Below, piece after piece: positions 53,700-63,111 of a stretch of 64,000 bases of DNA; position 1 is the stretch's first letter; every line of letters begins with the position of its first letter. The DNA comes from Pseudogracilibacillus sp037071985 (GTDB taxonomy: Bacteria > Bacillota > Bacilli > Bacillales > Amphibacillaceae). A model generated the notes under the pieces. That model searched no databases. It saw only the letters and a program-made list of their open reading frames with translations, and was not told the origin of the DNA. The position numbers and the translations under genes are program-made. The DNA lies in NCBI RefSeq assembly GCF_037071985.1, contig NZ_JAXHDF010000005.1:62001-126000 (forward strand), given 5' to 3'.

Positions 53700-54764
53700 T
53701 TACATCTTTTCTGAGTTAATGAAATCATTTTTGGTAACTGGCTTGTCATAGGCAGTCCCATTTTCACTCACAACTTTTTCTGTATTTTGGACTTTTATTT
53801 CCACCGCTTCTACATCTTCTTGTTCCGTTAACGTTCTCACTAATGTTTCAACTACGTCATCAGCAATAACTGCTTTTTGCTCATCTTTCAAAATATCTTG
53901 ACTGAATTCTAATTGTAACACACCTTCTGTTAAAACAGGTTTATTTACTAATGTAACATGATCATTAAATACATCCATTGTTTCTACTTCATAAGATGGT
54001 CCTTCCATTAAAGCTTCAACGATTGATGTAAAAACATCGTCATTATTGTCATTGATATATTGAGTCATTGGTACAAAGTAAAAATTATCATTATGCTGTT
54101 TAGGATAATAGACGGTTACAACCTTGCTATGCATTAAACTAGGTTGGTCTTTTGCATATATATTTATACCGTTATTTTTTGAAAAACCCTCTGATATCGG
54201 AGTTCCATTTACAGGCATTTCATCAAGGTTTTCTCCATTTATCCATAGTTTTAAACGATCTACACTATCAAATTGTGTTAGCGTATGAGTCATTGCTTGT
54301 AATATCTTTAATTCTTCCTCTGCTTCATAATTTTTAAACTCCTCTGATACATCAACAATTAATGTACCATCTTCCTGAAGATTTAAACCAAGAATTTCTG
54401 TTCCTGCAGGTAATACGGCTTGAAACCCATTTGGTAACAAATCCGTTACTGGACCATCTTTTACTAAATATTCTAACGCTTGCATTGCAGCGGACTCTGT
54501 TTTCGGTAACTCAAGCGTTTGGGAAACAACCATTCCACTAACATCGATTAAATAAATTTCCCTTAAAACCGTCTCATCCGTTTCAATGACTTCCTCTTCT
54601 TCAATAGGATTTTCTCCTTCTTCCTCCTCATTTCCTTCCTCTACGATAGTCACATCCTCAGGAACATCCACTTCTTCAAAAGTCTGCTCCCCCTTTAAAC
54701 AGCCCCCTAAAAGAAGACTTAAAACAATCAGAAATTGTACCAGCAATAATCCTTTCTTTTGCAT
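53700..54764 (-). CDS. gerM: Germination/sporulation lipoprotein GerM
   Basis: A 354-residue lipoprotein with signal peptide and lipobox LLGGC (Cys22), an acidic linker (25-65) and two GerMN domains (about 75-195 and 220-335). In B. subtilis GerM is made in the mother cell and helps hold the SpoIIQ-SpoIIIAG assembly. The order murI-gerM-rph is conserved. A 28-bp inverted repeat lies in its leader (54785-54812). Confidence 0.93.
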   Translation of the reverse strand: MQKKGLLLVQFLIVLSLLLGGCLKGEQTFEEVDVPEDVTIVEEGNEEEEGENPIEEEEVIETDETVLREIYLIDVSGMVVSQTLELPKTESAAMQALEYLVKDGPVTDLLPNGFQAVLPAGTEILGLNLQEDGTLIVDVSEEFKNYEAEEELKILQAMTHTLTQFDSVDRLKLWINGENLDEMPVNGTPISEGFSKNNGINIYAKDQPSLMHSKVVTVYYPKQHNDNFYFVPMTQYINDNNDDVFTSIVEALMEGPSYEVETMDVFNDHVTLVNKPVLTEGVLQLEFSQDILKDEQKAVIADDVVETLVRTLTEQEDVEAVEIKVQNTEKVVSENGTAYDKPVTKNDFINSEKM

Positions 54765-54784
54765 AAAAACACCCTCCCATTGAT

Positions 54785-54812
54785 GGTTGTACTACTATAT
54801 ATACGTACAACC
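54785..54812 (-). promoter_or_regulatory. Inverted repeat in the gerM leader
   Basis: Perfect 8-bp arms GGTTGTAC/GTACAACC separated by 12 bases, about 20 bp before the gerM start. It could be an operator or an mRNA hairpin near the ribosome site. Confidence 0.4.
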
Positions 54813-54853
54813 TTTCAAATAATACCAATGGAATGGGACAGAATATAAGGAGT

Positions 54854-55666
54854 TTAAATGATTATATTTTCAATATGGATATTTGGGTGTTCGCCAACAT
54901 TCCTGTTAAAAATAGAACGATAAATTTTCATAAAAATATTTAGATCACCAGTCGTATAAAAATGATGTTCAATATTTCTTGGGTTTTTATGTAATAATTG
55001 ATGTACTTCTAAAATAGTACTCGTTTCTCTAGCCGTTTCCTCACTTGATGAAATAATTTGTACTTCTTCCCCCATTACTGCTTTAATCGTACCCTCCAAT
55101 AATGGATAGTGAGTACACCCCAAAACTAACGTATCAATTTCTTTTGCTTTTTTTAATGGAGTTAATGTGTCTGCAACTACTTCTTTAGCTTTCTTTCCCT
55201 GTAATATTCCTTTTTCAACCATGGGAACAAATAAAGGACAAGCTAATGTAGTTACCTCTAGCTCGGTGTTTATTTGGTGTAAGGCATTTGGGTAGGCGTT
55301 ACTTTTAATTGTTCCTTCTGTACCTATAATGCCAACCTTCTTATTTTTAGTTGATTTTATCGCCGCTCTTGCTCCCGGCTTAATCACACCTATTACTGGA
55401 ATCGGTAAGGTTTTCTTTAAATCTTCCAACGCATATGCGGTTGCTGTATTGCAAGCAATAACGATCATTTTAATATTGTTCTTCATTAGGAACTGTACTA
55501 GTTCAAGTGTAAACTGCTTTACTTCATGTTGTGGACGGGGGCCATAAGGACAACGTAGTGTATCACCTACATAAATTATTTTTTCATTTGGCAATTGCCG
55601 CATTAATTCATATACTACAGTAAGTCCTCCAACCCCTGAGTCAAGTACTCCTATTGCTCGATTCAA
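54854..55666 (-). CDS. murI: Glutamate racemase
   Basis: MurI (RacE) makes D-glutamate for peptidoglycan. The catalytic Cys pair is in IACNTATAY near residue 73 and LGCTHYPLL near 184; the N-terminal is VLDSGVGGLTV. Length is 270 residues. ATG with AGAGGTG upstream. Divergent from gerE. Confidence 0.96.
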   Translation of the reverse strand: MNRAIGVLDSGVGGLTVVYELMRQLPNEKIIYVGDTLRCPYGPRPQHEVKQFTLELVQFLMKNNIKMIVIACNTATAYALEDLKKTLPIPVIGVIKPGARAAIKSTKNKKVGIIGTEGTIKSNAYPNALHQINTELEVTTLACPLFVPMVEKGILQGKKAKEVVADTLTPLKKAKEIDTLVLGCTHYPLLEGTIKAVMGEEVQIISSSEETARETSTILEVHQLLHKNPRNIEHHFYTTGDLNIFMKIYRSIFNRNVGEHPNIHIENIII

Positions 55667-55759
55667 TTTTTCACCTCTTCTATATATGGAAACGTATTTA
55701 TTTTACCATAGGATTGTAGATTTTTGTAAAATAGTTGTCCGTCTAAGGCTTTTATACGC

Positions 55760-55787
55760 ACTTGTTTTCATTCCTTTTCATAAGCTA
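55760..55787 (+). promoter_or_regulatory. Sigma-K promoter of gerE
   Basis: AC, 17 bases, then CATAAGCTA, a full match to AC-N16/17-CATANNNTA, about 60 bp before the start. gerE is a sigma-K gene in B. subtilis. Confidence 0.7.
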
Positions 55788-55847
55788 TAATGACTAAATA
55801 ATTCCCTTCATTTCGCATCTCAAGACGACAGCAAGGAGGGGTACCAT

Positions 55848-56075
55848 TTGAACAACTCAAACGAATACAAGCAAAACAAAATATTAACGAAGAGGGAAAA
55901 AGAAGTATTCGAGATACTAGTTCAGGATAAAACAACAAAGGAAATAGCAGCCGAATTATTCATCTCCGAAAAAACAGTCCGCAACCATATTTCCAACGCA
56001 ATCCAAAAACTAGGTGTTAAAGGAAGATCCCAGGCAGTAATCGAACTTATTCGGATGGGAGAGTTAAAGTTATAA
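55848..56075 (+). CDS. gerE: Late mother-cell transcription regulator GerE
   Basis: A 75-residue LuxR-type HTH protein without receiver domain. Signature LTKREKEVFEILVQ, then TTKEIAAELFISEKTVRNHI (recognition helix). It activates and represses sigma-K coat genes. The start is TTG, eight bases after AAGGAGG. Confidence 0.96.
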   Translation: MNNSNEYKQNKILTKREKEVFEILVQDKTTKEIAAELFISEKTVRNHISNAIQKLGVKGRSQAVIELIRMGELKL

Positions 56076-56138
56076 ATTAAATTTCTTCTTTACTATTTGC
56101 TAGGACATATATTAATTGTTGTACTCCATACAGTATAA

Positions 56139-56168
56139 AAAACTGGTCACCAATGTGTGACCAGTTTT
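56139..56168. terminator. Bidirectional terminator between gerE and the SprT-like gene
   Basis: A perfect 12-bp stem AAAACTGGTCAC/GTGACCAGTTTT. Confidence 0.85.
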
Positions 56169-56198
56169 GTTTTGAATTCGTTAAAGTCCACTTAAAAT

Positions 56199-56681
56199 TC
56201 AATTTGTGCCATCATATATTCGTTCACCAATGATAGTTAATTTAGCATTACAACAAGTGGTACGGTAACGATACGGAGTGCGGTTTAACTGCTTAATTCT
56301 AGTTTCATTCTCTTTTCCGCATGCATTACAAGTAAAAACATAATTTTTTCCGATCCTTGTCGATCGTGTACTCGGCGCATCATGTTTTTTCAATTCAGAC
56401 TCAAAATAAGGGTGTCCATCAGTACTGGACTCCCCTTTTAAATGTAAAGCATAATGGATACATTCATGTTTTAATACACCAATTATTGCCTTATCTGTCC
56501 CATAATCTAATGTATTTCCTGCAATTTCAATACGTAACGGAGTTTTTTTATCAGAAGAGATAACAAACCTTCCTAATGTGGTACGAAGACGATTATTACG
56601 TAAAACTGGAACATTTAATTCTATATTATAATTTTTGGATAAAAATTCACTTGCGATTTTCTTAAGTTCTTCTTCTGACAC
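56199..56681 (-). CDS. SprT-like zinc metalloprotease-fold protein
   Basis: A 160-residue SprT family protein. The zinc/catalytic motif is KHECIHYALH near residue 73, and a C-terminal zinc ribbon has CNACGKE and TCCNAKL. I chose GTG at 56681 because GAGGTG is six bases upstream; a GTG at 56690 is directly on the ribosome site. Function in Bacillus unknown. Confidence 0.85.
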   Translation of the reverse strand: MSEEELKKIASEFLSKNYNIELNVPVLRNNRLRTTLGRFVISSDKKTPLRIEIAGNTLDYGTDKAIIGVLKHECIHYALHLKGESSTDGHPYFESELKKHDAPSTRSTRIGKNYVFTCNACGKENETRIKQLNRTPYRYRTTCCNAKLTIIGERIYDGTN

Positions 56682-56757
56682 TGTGTTCACCTCTACGTTG
56701 AAAACTCCTTTACATTATACCAGTGATCAGAGCATCTATGCCAGCAGAAGATTTTTC

Positions 56758-57198
56758 TTAGTTTACTAATACTGCTGTAGCTTCTTTTGGTAAAGGAGTC
56801 GGAGATCCTGTCTTTGGATCAACATTTACAATCCTTCCCCTTCCAGTTAGACAGACCGCCCCCGCTTCATTTATCGCCATATAATGGAAATCAAGTGACG
56901 TTTTTCCGATTGAGTTTGGCTTCACATACATTTTAATTTTTTCACCGAAATATATCTGCTGGTGATAATCACATTGTAGATCAGCAACAACAGGTACAGA
57001 GGTAGGGTTCTTCAAATCAGTAAAAAGGCCTTTTTCTTTCATATATTCCGTTCTTGCTTCTTCAAAATAAATAAAGGGAGAGACATTGTTTACATGACCG
57101 AACATATCTGTCTCCGAAAAACGAATGGATATCTCGATAAAAAAAGTGAATTCTTCTTTCCAACTTTTAAAATCTTCTATATACGAAATATGTTTCAA
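56758..57198 (-). CDS. Hot-dog fold acyl-CoA thioesterase (YsmA/YbgC-like)
   Basis: A 146-residue 4-hydroxybenzoyl-CoA-type thioesterase. The catalytic Asp is in RFSETDMFGHVNN near residue 30. B. subtilis ysmA lies in the sdh-gerE interval as here. The start is TTG after AAGGAGG. It is 15 bp after the SCP2 gene, and probably in one transcript with it. Confidence 0.85.
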   Translation of the reverse strand: MKHISYIEDFKSWKEEFTFFIEISIRFSETDMFGHVNNVSPFIYFEEARTEYMKEKGLFTDLKNPTSVPVVADLQCDYHQQIYFGEKIKMYVKPNSIGKTSLDFHYMAINEAGAVCLTGRGRIVNVDPKTGSPTPLPKEATAVLVN

Positions 57199-57212
57199 TG
57201 TGTAAAACCTCC

Positions 57213-57563
57213 TTAAATATCAAATTTCTTTAATAAGTTTTCAAGTTTTAAAGCTAAACCGATATTCCCTTTTACTTTTAATCTACCAGTCATAAAAGCA
57301 GAAGCAGAGTTTAAATTCCCTTCTAATAGTTTTTTAAAGTTATCCACATTCATTAAAAGTGAACAGTCTGCTTCCTCAGATGAGGCATCTGGAATGACAT
57401 CAACTTTTTGACCATCAAAAAATAATCCATAATTTCCGGTTTCTTTGCCGGTTATATGAAAAACATATTTAGCAGTCATCTCCTCGATTAGTTCAGGCTT
57501 TTCATTTGCTCTTCTCTCAATTTCTTCCCAAATTTCGCTTAATGACATTGTTTGTATATTCAT
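57213..57563 (-). CDS. SCP2 sterol-binding-domain protein
   Basis: A 116-residue single SCP2 fold, a hydrophobic-ligand carrier. Seen: FDGQKVDVIPDASS, MNVDNFKKLLEGNLN and FMTGRLKVKGNIGLAL, the family core. Its gene leads the thioesterase gene, so a role with acyl-CoA or lipids is plausible. Confidence 0.85.
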   Translation of the reverse strand: MNIQTMSLSEIWEEIERRANEKPELIEEMTAKYVFHITGKETGNYGLFFDGQKVDVIPDASSEEADCSLLMNVDNFKKLLEGNLNSASAFMTGRLKVKGNIGLALKLENLLKKFDI

Positions 57564-57656
57564 CTTTCCACCTCATTAAAATGAATGATTGTTCACCCAT
57601 TATAATATGAAAGAGGTAAAAATGAAAGCGCAATTTTCTTTTAATAAATATAAAAG

Positions 57657-57688
57657 AACCCTCTTACCGAAATATCGATAAAAGGGTT
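57657..57688 (-). terminator. Terminator of sdhCAB
   Basis: Stem AACCCTCTTA/TAAAAGGGTT with one mismatch and TTCTTTTAT on the minus strand. Confidence 0.75.
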
Positions 57689-57702
57689 GCTTATTTAAAG
57701 AA

Positions 57703-58467
57703 TTAATGTGCGTTGTCACTACCAAAAAAGTTTTTAAATGATTGCACGACTGTTGCACGGTTCATTGCAGCGATAGAAGTTGTTAAAGGAATTCCTTTTG
57801 GACAAACCTCCACACAGTTTTGTGCGTTTCCACAGCCTTGAATTCCTCCGTCTTGCATTAAACCATCTAAACGTTCACTCTTATTCATTTCACCTGTTGG
57901 GTGAGCATTAAAGAGTCTAGCTTGTGATAAAGCAGCAGGTCCAATAAAGTTTGATTTAGCATTTACGTTTGGACATGCTTCTAAACAAACACCACAAGTC
58001 ATACATTTAGATAATTCATATGCCCACTGACGTTTTTTCTCCGGCATACGAGGTCCAGGACCAAGATCATACGTACCATCGATTGGGATCCAAGCTTTAA
58101 TCTGTTTTAATGCGTCAAACATACGCTCACGATCGATGATTAAATCACGTACAACAGGAAATGTATCCATCGGCGCTAAACGGATCGGCTGTTCTAATTT
58201 ATCAACTAAAGCAGCACATGATTGACGAGCCGTACCATTGATTACCATCGAACAAGCACCACAAACTTCTTCCAAGCAGTTCATGTCCCAATGAACTGGA
58301 GTTGTCTTTTCTCCTTTAGCATTAACTGGATTCTTTTGAATTTCCATTAATCCAGAAATGACGTTCATGTTCTTACGGTAAGGTACATTAAACGTTTCTT
58401 CATAAGGAGCGGAGTCAGGGCTGTCTTGTCTTGTGATGATAAAGGTAACTGTTTTTTGTTCAGCCAT
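57703..58467 (-). CDS. sdhB: Succinate dehydrogenase iron-sulfur subunit
   Basis: A 254-residue protein carrying three clusters. [2Fe-2S]: CLEEVCGACSMVING and a later Cys near 83. [4Fe-4S]: CMTCGVCLEAC. [3Fe-4S]: CGNAQNCVEVCPKG. It passes electrons from SdhA to the haems of SdhC. Its ATG overlaps the sdhA stop. Confidence 0.97.
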   Translation of the reverse strand: MAEQKTVTFIITRQDSPDSAPYEETFNVPYRKNMNVISGLMEIQKNPVNAKGEKTTPVHWDMNCLEEVCGACSMVINGTARQSCAALVDKLEQPIRLAPMDTFPVVRDLIIDRERMFDALKQIKAWIPIDGTYDLGPGPRMPEKKRQWAYELSKCMTCGVCLEACPNVNAKSNFIGPAALSQARLFNAHPTGEMNKSERLDGLMQDGGIQGCGNAQNCVEVCPKGIPLTTSIAAMNRATVVQSFKNFFGSDNAH

Positions 58468-60233
58468 TATTTTTTACTCCCTTCACTTTTTTTAGAATAG
58501 TCACGTTTTCTTGGCGGGATTAATGAAACATCTATATCCTCATATGAGATTACTGGCTCATCATTTTGAGCATCAAATGTAGCAATTGTCGTTTTTAAGA
58601 AATTATCGTCATCTCGCTCTGGAAATTCTGGCTTGTAGTGAGCTCCACGACTTTCATCACGGTTCAATGCTCCTAGTGTAATTACACGAGCGAGTTCAAT
58701 CATATTTCTTAGTTGGCGTGTAAACATGACACCTTGGTTACTCCACTGAGAAGTATCAGTTACATTAATATTTTCCCAACGCTCTAGTAATTCTTGAAGT
58801 TTTTCATCTGTTTTTTCTAGACGAGCATTTTCTCGAACGACTGTTACGTTATCAGTCATCCACTCACCAAGCTCTTGGTGTAATTGATAAGCGTTTTCTG
58901 TTCCATCCATTTTAAGGAGAGCTTCAAACTTCTCTTGCTCTTCTTTTTCACGGGCTTCAAATAATTCAGGACCCATGTCTGTGACATGCGTATCTAATCC
59001 ATCGATATATTCGATTGCTTTCGGGCCAGCTACCATACCACCAAAAATCGCAGAAAGTAAAGAGTTCGCACCAAGTCTATTTGCACCGTGTTGTGAGTAA
59101 TCACACTCACCACAAGCAAATATTCCAGGAATATTAGTCATCTGATCATAATCTACCCATAGACCACCCATTGAATAGTGAACAGCTGGGAATATTTTCA
59201 TTGGAACTTTACGTGGATCTTCTCCAACAAACTTTTCATAGATTTCAATGATTCCACCTAATTTAATATCAAGTTCCTTAGGATCTTTATGGGAAAGATC
59301 TAAATAAACCATGTTCTCTCCATTAATCCCTAATTTTTGGTTCACACAAACATCAAAAATTTCACGTGTTGCAATATCACGCGGAACTAAGTTTCCATAA
59401 GCAGGATATTTCTCCTCTAAGAAATACCAAGGCTCACCATTTTTATAAGTCCATACACGGCCACCTTCACCACGCGCTGATTCACTCATTAGACGTAATT
59501 TATCGTCGCCCGGGATAGCAGTCGGGTGAATTTGGATAAACTCTCCATTAGCATATTTTGCACCTTGCTGGTACAAGATACTTGCAGCAGATCCTGTATT
59601 GATAATCGAGTTCGTCGATTTACCAAAAATAATACCAGGTCCACCTGTAGCTAAGATAGTAGCATCAGATGGGAAAGATTTTATTTCATGACTCTTAATG
59701 TTCTGAGCAACAATTCCTCTTCCTACACCTTCTTCGTCAATGACAGCTCCGAGGAATTCCCATCCTTCATATTTTGTAACAAGCCCTTCCACTTCATATC
59801 GGCGAACTTGCTCATCTAATGCATATAATAACTGTTGCCCTGTTGTTGCCCCCGCATATGCTGTTCTATGGTGTTGCGTACCTCCGAAACGTCTAAAGTC
59901 TAATAAACCTTCTGGAGTACGGTTAAACATAACCCCCATACGATCGAGCATATGAATAATACTTGGCGCTGCGTCACACATTGCTTTTACAGGAGGTTGG
60001 TTTGCTAAGAAATCTCCTCCATATACCGTATCATCAAAGTGTATGTCCGGAGAATCTCCTTCTCCTTTCGTATTTACCGCACCATTAATTCCACCTTGGG
60101 CACAAACAGAGTGAGAGCGTTTAACTGGTACGATTGAAAACAAATCTACTTGAACGCCAGCTTCAGCAGCTTTGATCGTTGCCATTAATCCAGCAAGACC
60201 GCCACCTACTATTGCGATTTTACGGTTACTCAT
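58467..60233 (-). CDS. sdhA: Succinate dehydrogenase flavoprotein subunit
   Basis: A 588-residue FAD subunit oxidising succinate to fumarate. The dinucleotide fold is IVGGGLAGLMATIKAAEAG (residues 7-25), the covalent FAD region is near CAQGGINGA, and the active-site part is GTQHHRTAYAGATTG near 118. Arg-rich HYKPEFPERDD is near the end. Confidence 0.97.
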   Translation of the reverse strand: MSNRKIAIVGGGLAGLMATIKAAEAGVQVDLFSIVPVKRSHSVCAQGGINGAVNTKGEGDSPDIHFDDTVYGGDFLANQPPVKAMCDAAPSIIHMLDRMGVMFNRTPEGLLDFRRFGGTQHHRTAYAGATTGQQLLYALDEQVRRYEVEGLVTKYEGWEFLGAVIDEEGVGRGIVAQNIKSHEIKSFPSDATILATGGPGIIFGKSTNSIINTGSAASILYQQGAKYANGEFIQIHPTAIPGDDKLRLMSESARGEGGRVWTYKNGEPWYFLEEKYPAYGNLVPRDIATREIFDVCVNQKLGINGENMVYLDLSHKDPKELDIKLGGIIEIYEKFVGEDPRKVPMKIFPAVHYSMGGLWVDYDQMTNIPGIFACGECDYSQHGANRLGANSLLSAIFGGMVAGPKAIEYIDGLDTHVTDMGPELFEAREKEEQEKFEALLKMDGTENAYQLHQELGEWMTDNVTVVRENARLEKTDEKLQELLERWENINVTDTSQWSNQGVMFTRQLRNMIELARVITLGALNRDESRGAHYKPEFPERDDDNFLKTTIATFDAQNDEPVISYEDIDVSLIPPRKRDYSKKSEGSKK

Positions 60234-60258
60234 TGATTTACTCCCTCCTCTAATGGAT

Positions 60259-60879
60259 TTATGCTCCTAAACCAAATTGAATAATTGTTCTAATACCGAT
60301 ATAAGAAACTATAAAGAAAATAGCGATAGTTGCATATGTAACAATTTGTTGAGATCGTGGAGATTGTGCAATTCCCCATGAAACTAAGAAACCCCATAAT
60401 CCATTCGCTAAATGGAATACGACAGCGATAATGGAAATGATATAGAACCAGAAATAGAATGGTTGAGTTAAGATTCCTTCCATTAATTCATAGTTCACTT
60501 CAGCAGTCCCTAATGCAACTTGAATTCGTGTTTGCCATACATGCCATGCAATAAAAATAAGTGTAATAACACCTGTTATACGCTGTAATAAGAACATCCA
60601 ATTACGGAAAAAACCGTATTTCCTTGGATTATTACGAGCTGTAAAAACAATGTAAACCCCTAAGATGGCATGAAACAAAATAGGTAAATAAATAATAAAA
60701 ATCTCCAATACTAGTACGAATGGAAGTGAACCCATAAATCCAGCAGCCTTATTAAAGCTCTCTTCTCCATAAACAACAAAATGGTTCACAATTAAGTGTT
60801 GTACAACAAAGATACCAATTGGAACAACACCTAAAAGTGAATGCAGTCTTCGGTAAAAATATTCTCGATGATCCACCAT
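60259..60879 (-). CDS. sdhC: Succinate dehydrogenase cytochrome b558 subunit
   Basis: A 206-residue di-haem membrane anchor with five helices. Haem-ligand candidate His are in RRLHSLLGVVP, QHLIVNHF, LFHAILG, FIAWHVWQTR and VVFHLANGLWG. It reduces menaquinone. First gene of sdhCAB; the ribosome site GGAGGG is seven bases upstream of ATG. Confidence 0.95.
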   Translation of the reverse strand: MVDHREYFYRRLHSLLGVVPIGIFVVQHLIVNHFVVYGEESFNKAAGFMGSLPFVLVLEIFIIYLPILFHAILGVYIVFTARNNPRKYGFFRNWMFLLQRITGVITLIFIAWHVWQTRIQVALGTAEVNYELMEGILTQPFYFWFYIISIIAVVFHLANGLWGFLVSWGIAQSPRSQQIVTYATIAIFFIVSYIGIRTIIQFGLGA

Positions 60880-61520
60880 GTGTTACTCCCTCCTTAACTA
60901 AATTTATATTAATTTTTTTTAAAAAAATTGCACAACAAGTTAATAAGTAATTTATCAAAATCACTTAGATAATAAATGTCTTCTATTTTTGCTTAATATG
61001 TTGTTGTAAAGAATTTAATTATCTAACTTAAAATAATATTGACAAATCATTGAACGAGTCTTCTTTATTGTACTTCTTACAATAAAATGCGTCAAGAAAA
61101 GGGGTATCATATTGAATGATCACAGTTAATAAATTAACACTTATATCTCATTATTACTACATTTTAATCCTGAATATTAACATGATATTTAATCTACTGA
61201 ACTTAAAAAAATGTAAAGAATAACTTAGACCATGAAATAATATTGGTAGGATAAGAATTAAAGGTAGTTTTCTATTTTGTTTTGCAAGTGAAACATTAAA
61301 ATGAATTAAATTGAGGCTGTTTTTGAGGCTAAAACAATACGTGGATAAGTGTAAGTAAATTTAAGATCGCTTCTACAGTGATCTCTTTTATAAAAAAATA
61401 TGGGTGTAAAAACATATTTATCGTATGTACAAGATCTAATTAACTGAATAAAGAGCTCGCTATTTATAAATCGATTTATCGCTCAGTTTTATTTATAAGC
61501 AAGTAGTGTCGAATAATGAA
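60880..61520. other. Gene-free interval upstream of sdhC
   Basis: AT-rich with no supported frame. An inverted repeat TTGTA-CTTCT-TACAA (61068-61082) lies about 190 bp upstream of sdhC and might be an operator. From about 61185 to 61340 the text is a diverged copy of 62095-62275 (shared TTTAATCTACT, AAAGAATAAC/AAAAAATAAC, and GAGGCT/GGGGCT pairs before AATACGTGG). Confidence 0.4.
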
Positions 61521-61545
61521 AAGCCCCTCATAATTTGAGGGGCTT
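61521..61545. terminator. Terminator of RD/Cys-rich family member 3
   Basis: Perfect 10-bp stem AAGCCCCTCA/TGAGGGGCTT next to the stop at 61561. The matching positions beside family members 1 and 2 also carry GAGCCC- or AGCCCCTC-type hairpins. Confidence 0.7.
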
Positions 61546-61560
61546 AGTTTTTACCAATCC

Positions 61561-61752
61561 TTATATCTCTCTACATCTACATCTGAAACGATCTCTGTCG
61601 CGGTCTCTGTCACGGTCTCTGTCACGATCCCAGTCATCATCCCAGTCATCATCCCATCCGCGACGTCTTACTCTACGACATTCACAAATTAGCCTAATAC
61701 GTCTCCGTCTACGATCTTCCTCTCCACCAATAAAATCATCTCTAAAACACAT
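61561..61752 (-). CDS. Small Arg/Asp/Cys-rich protein, probable late-sporulation product (family member 3)
   Basis: A 63-residue protein: MCFRDDFIGGEED, a basic stretch, RLICECRRVRRRGW, an Asp/Trp part, an RD-repeat run and the end FRCRCREI. The ATG at 61752 is nine bases after GGGGG, the same spacing as the 23-residue gene at 46904; a GTG three bases upstream is possible. Modules xLICxCR and FxCRCRE match the protein at 27125. Likely a structural spore component, by inference. Confidence 0.65.
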   Translation of the reverse strand: MCFRDDFIGGEEDRRRRRIRLICECRRVRRRGWDDDWDDDWDRDRDRDRDRDRDRFRCRCREI

Positions 61753-61798
61753 CACTGAAAACCCCCAAAAAATTATTAAAGCCGGCCGACTTCAATAA

Positions 61799-61835
61799 TA
61801 ATATATGGAAACATTTTAATTTTGATTGGACAAAC
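61799..61835 (-). promoter_or_regulatory. Shared upstream block, copy 3 (sigma-K-like promoter)
   Basis: Minus strand GTTTGTCC, then 20 bases, then CATATATTATTA, then AAGTCGGCCGGCTTTAAT. The -10 fits CATANNNTA. Confidence 0.5.
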
Positions 61836-61869
61836 TTTCTCGTTCAAACAAACATTTTACTTCACTTAT

Positions 61870-62010
61870 TTAATTTCCTTTCGATTTCAGCACAACTTGT
61901 AACTTCTTACGTGTACTAGGGCCATACATCCCATCGAGATTAATGCTGCCACCGAAAAAAGAGCTCCCCGCTATACTTGCACCACTAAAATGATTACGAT
62001 TCCTGAACAA
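61870..62010 (-). pseudogene. Peptidoglycan-binding-domain remnant
   Basis: A 46-codon tail ending LDGMYGPSTRKKLQVVLKS-KGN, the typical end of a PG_binding_1 module from phage or spore amidases. It has no start, ribosome site or catalytic domain. Confidence 0.5.
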
Positions 62011-62063
62011 GCCCTAAAAGTGATGTTCGATCGTGTTTATGCACACTCATTCAATAAAAGATA

Positions 62064-62118
62064 CATCAATCTTTTAAGTTATCTAAAATAATCATCATAA
62101 ATTTTAATCTACTAAACT
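62064..62118. repeat. 55-bp direct repeat, left copy
   Basis: It starts CATCAATCTTTTAAGTTATC and ends TTTTAATCTACTAAACT. Identical to 63798-63852 except one base. The pair brackets the kinase and deaminase genes. Confidence 0.9.
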
Positions 62119-62304
62119 CAACTAAATGCAAAAAATAACATTGATTTTTTAATAACATTAATAGTGCAAGTGTTTATACTAAAATGATTTTTTTAAAGTT
62201 TGCAAGTTAATGCTCTAAAAAGAACGTATTTGGGGCTACTTTTGGGGCTAATAATAATACGTGGGTAGACGTTAGATTAATATGACCAAATTGTTTTTTT
62301 TGTA

Positions 62305-62337
62305 AATAAAGACCATCGTTTAAACGATGGGTTTATT
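62305..62337. terminator. Bidirectional terminator
   Basis: AATAAA-ACCATCGTTTAAACGATGG-TTTATT, a near-perfect dyad at the 3' end of the kinase transcript. Confidence 0.75.
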
Positions 62338-62605
62338 CAATATCTACTATTATATTGGCACTAATCTTTAATTCCTTATATCTCAATTGAAAAGTAATCA
62401 TCTTTGTATCTACATTCGCACTTTGTATAATCCCCGTAAACTACTTACAGTTTCCATGCTGATATGTGGAAATAGTGACTTCACTTTTGAATTCTAATGC
62501 TTCTCCTAATTTTTCAGCAATTTCAATCATCCTGTCTTCTGACGTATCAGGCTTATTATTTACCGCTTTTTTCTTACTCTTAGATGGCTTTGGTACAGCT
62601 AACAT
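62333..62605 (-). pseudogene. Small gene with an in-frame amber stop, possibly YolD-like
   Basis: A 91-codon frame right after the kinase gene: MLAVPKPSKSKKKAVN, RMIEIAEKLGEALEF, TISTYQHGNCK, stop TAG (62441-62443), FTGIIQSANVDTKMITFQ, ending in IIVDIE. The end resembles YolD-like proteins. The ribosome site is poor. Confidence 0.4.
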
Positions 62606-62613
62606 ATCACTTG

Positions 62614-63111
62614 TTATTCTTTTCCACTAAACTCTACAATATTTAACCCCTCGGATGCTTCTGGTACTTCAAAAAAATTAGTAACATGAGTAAACACCGC
62701 TTCCGTGTCAAAATCTGCTCTTTCGGGTTGTTCGTTATGCCTTTGTGCAATTTGACGTAAGCATTGCTCATTACTTAAATTAAGGAAAATTAGTTGATGG
62801 CTTGCATTGACATCTAACACTATGTCCAAAAACCACTTTCGCTGCTTTTGAGTGTTAGCTGGAAAATCCATTACTACATCTGTACCAACACTTAATATAT
62901 TTTGGACATGTTTTTTCACCAGCGGCTTGATCTGCGTCGAAAATTTTAGATAGTCATCAAATGATCCGATTTGATTGGGATAAAGAGATGAAAGCCATTC
63001 ATCCTCAGATATTAGTACAGCATGTTTATCTATTGCCATTTGTTTTGATTTAGTTGATTTTCCTGCGCCCATTTTCCCGCAGAAAAAGTATAGCGTCCCC
63101 AATTGTTTCAT
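62614..63111 (-). CDS. P-loop kinase (zeta-toxin/CPT-like AAA protein)
   Basis: A 165-residue small-molecule kinase fold. Walker A is CGKMGAGKST (residues 11-20), ISEDEWLSSLYP is the lid-side acid region, VVMDFPANT near 78 is Walker B-like and QRHNEQPERADFD is the LID. Resembles kinases annotated as ATP-binding proteins next to acetyltransferases and deaminases; substrate unknown. No partner antitoxin is seen. It lies inside the 55-bp repeat pair. Confidence 0.7.
   Translation of the reverse strand: MKQLGTLYFFCGKMGAGKSTKSKQMAIDKHAVLISEDEWLSSLYPNQIGSFDDYLKFSTQIKPLVKKHVQNILSVGTDVVMDFPANTQKQRKWFLDIVLDVNASHQLIFLNLSNEQCLRQIAQRHNEQPERADFDTEAVFTHVTNFFEVPEASEGLNIVEFSGKE

Noticed and set aside
61535..61798. 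Ser/Arg-rich plus frame
   Set aside because: It is the mirror of the RD/Cys-rich gene at 61561-61752 and starts within the terminator.
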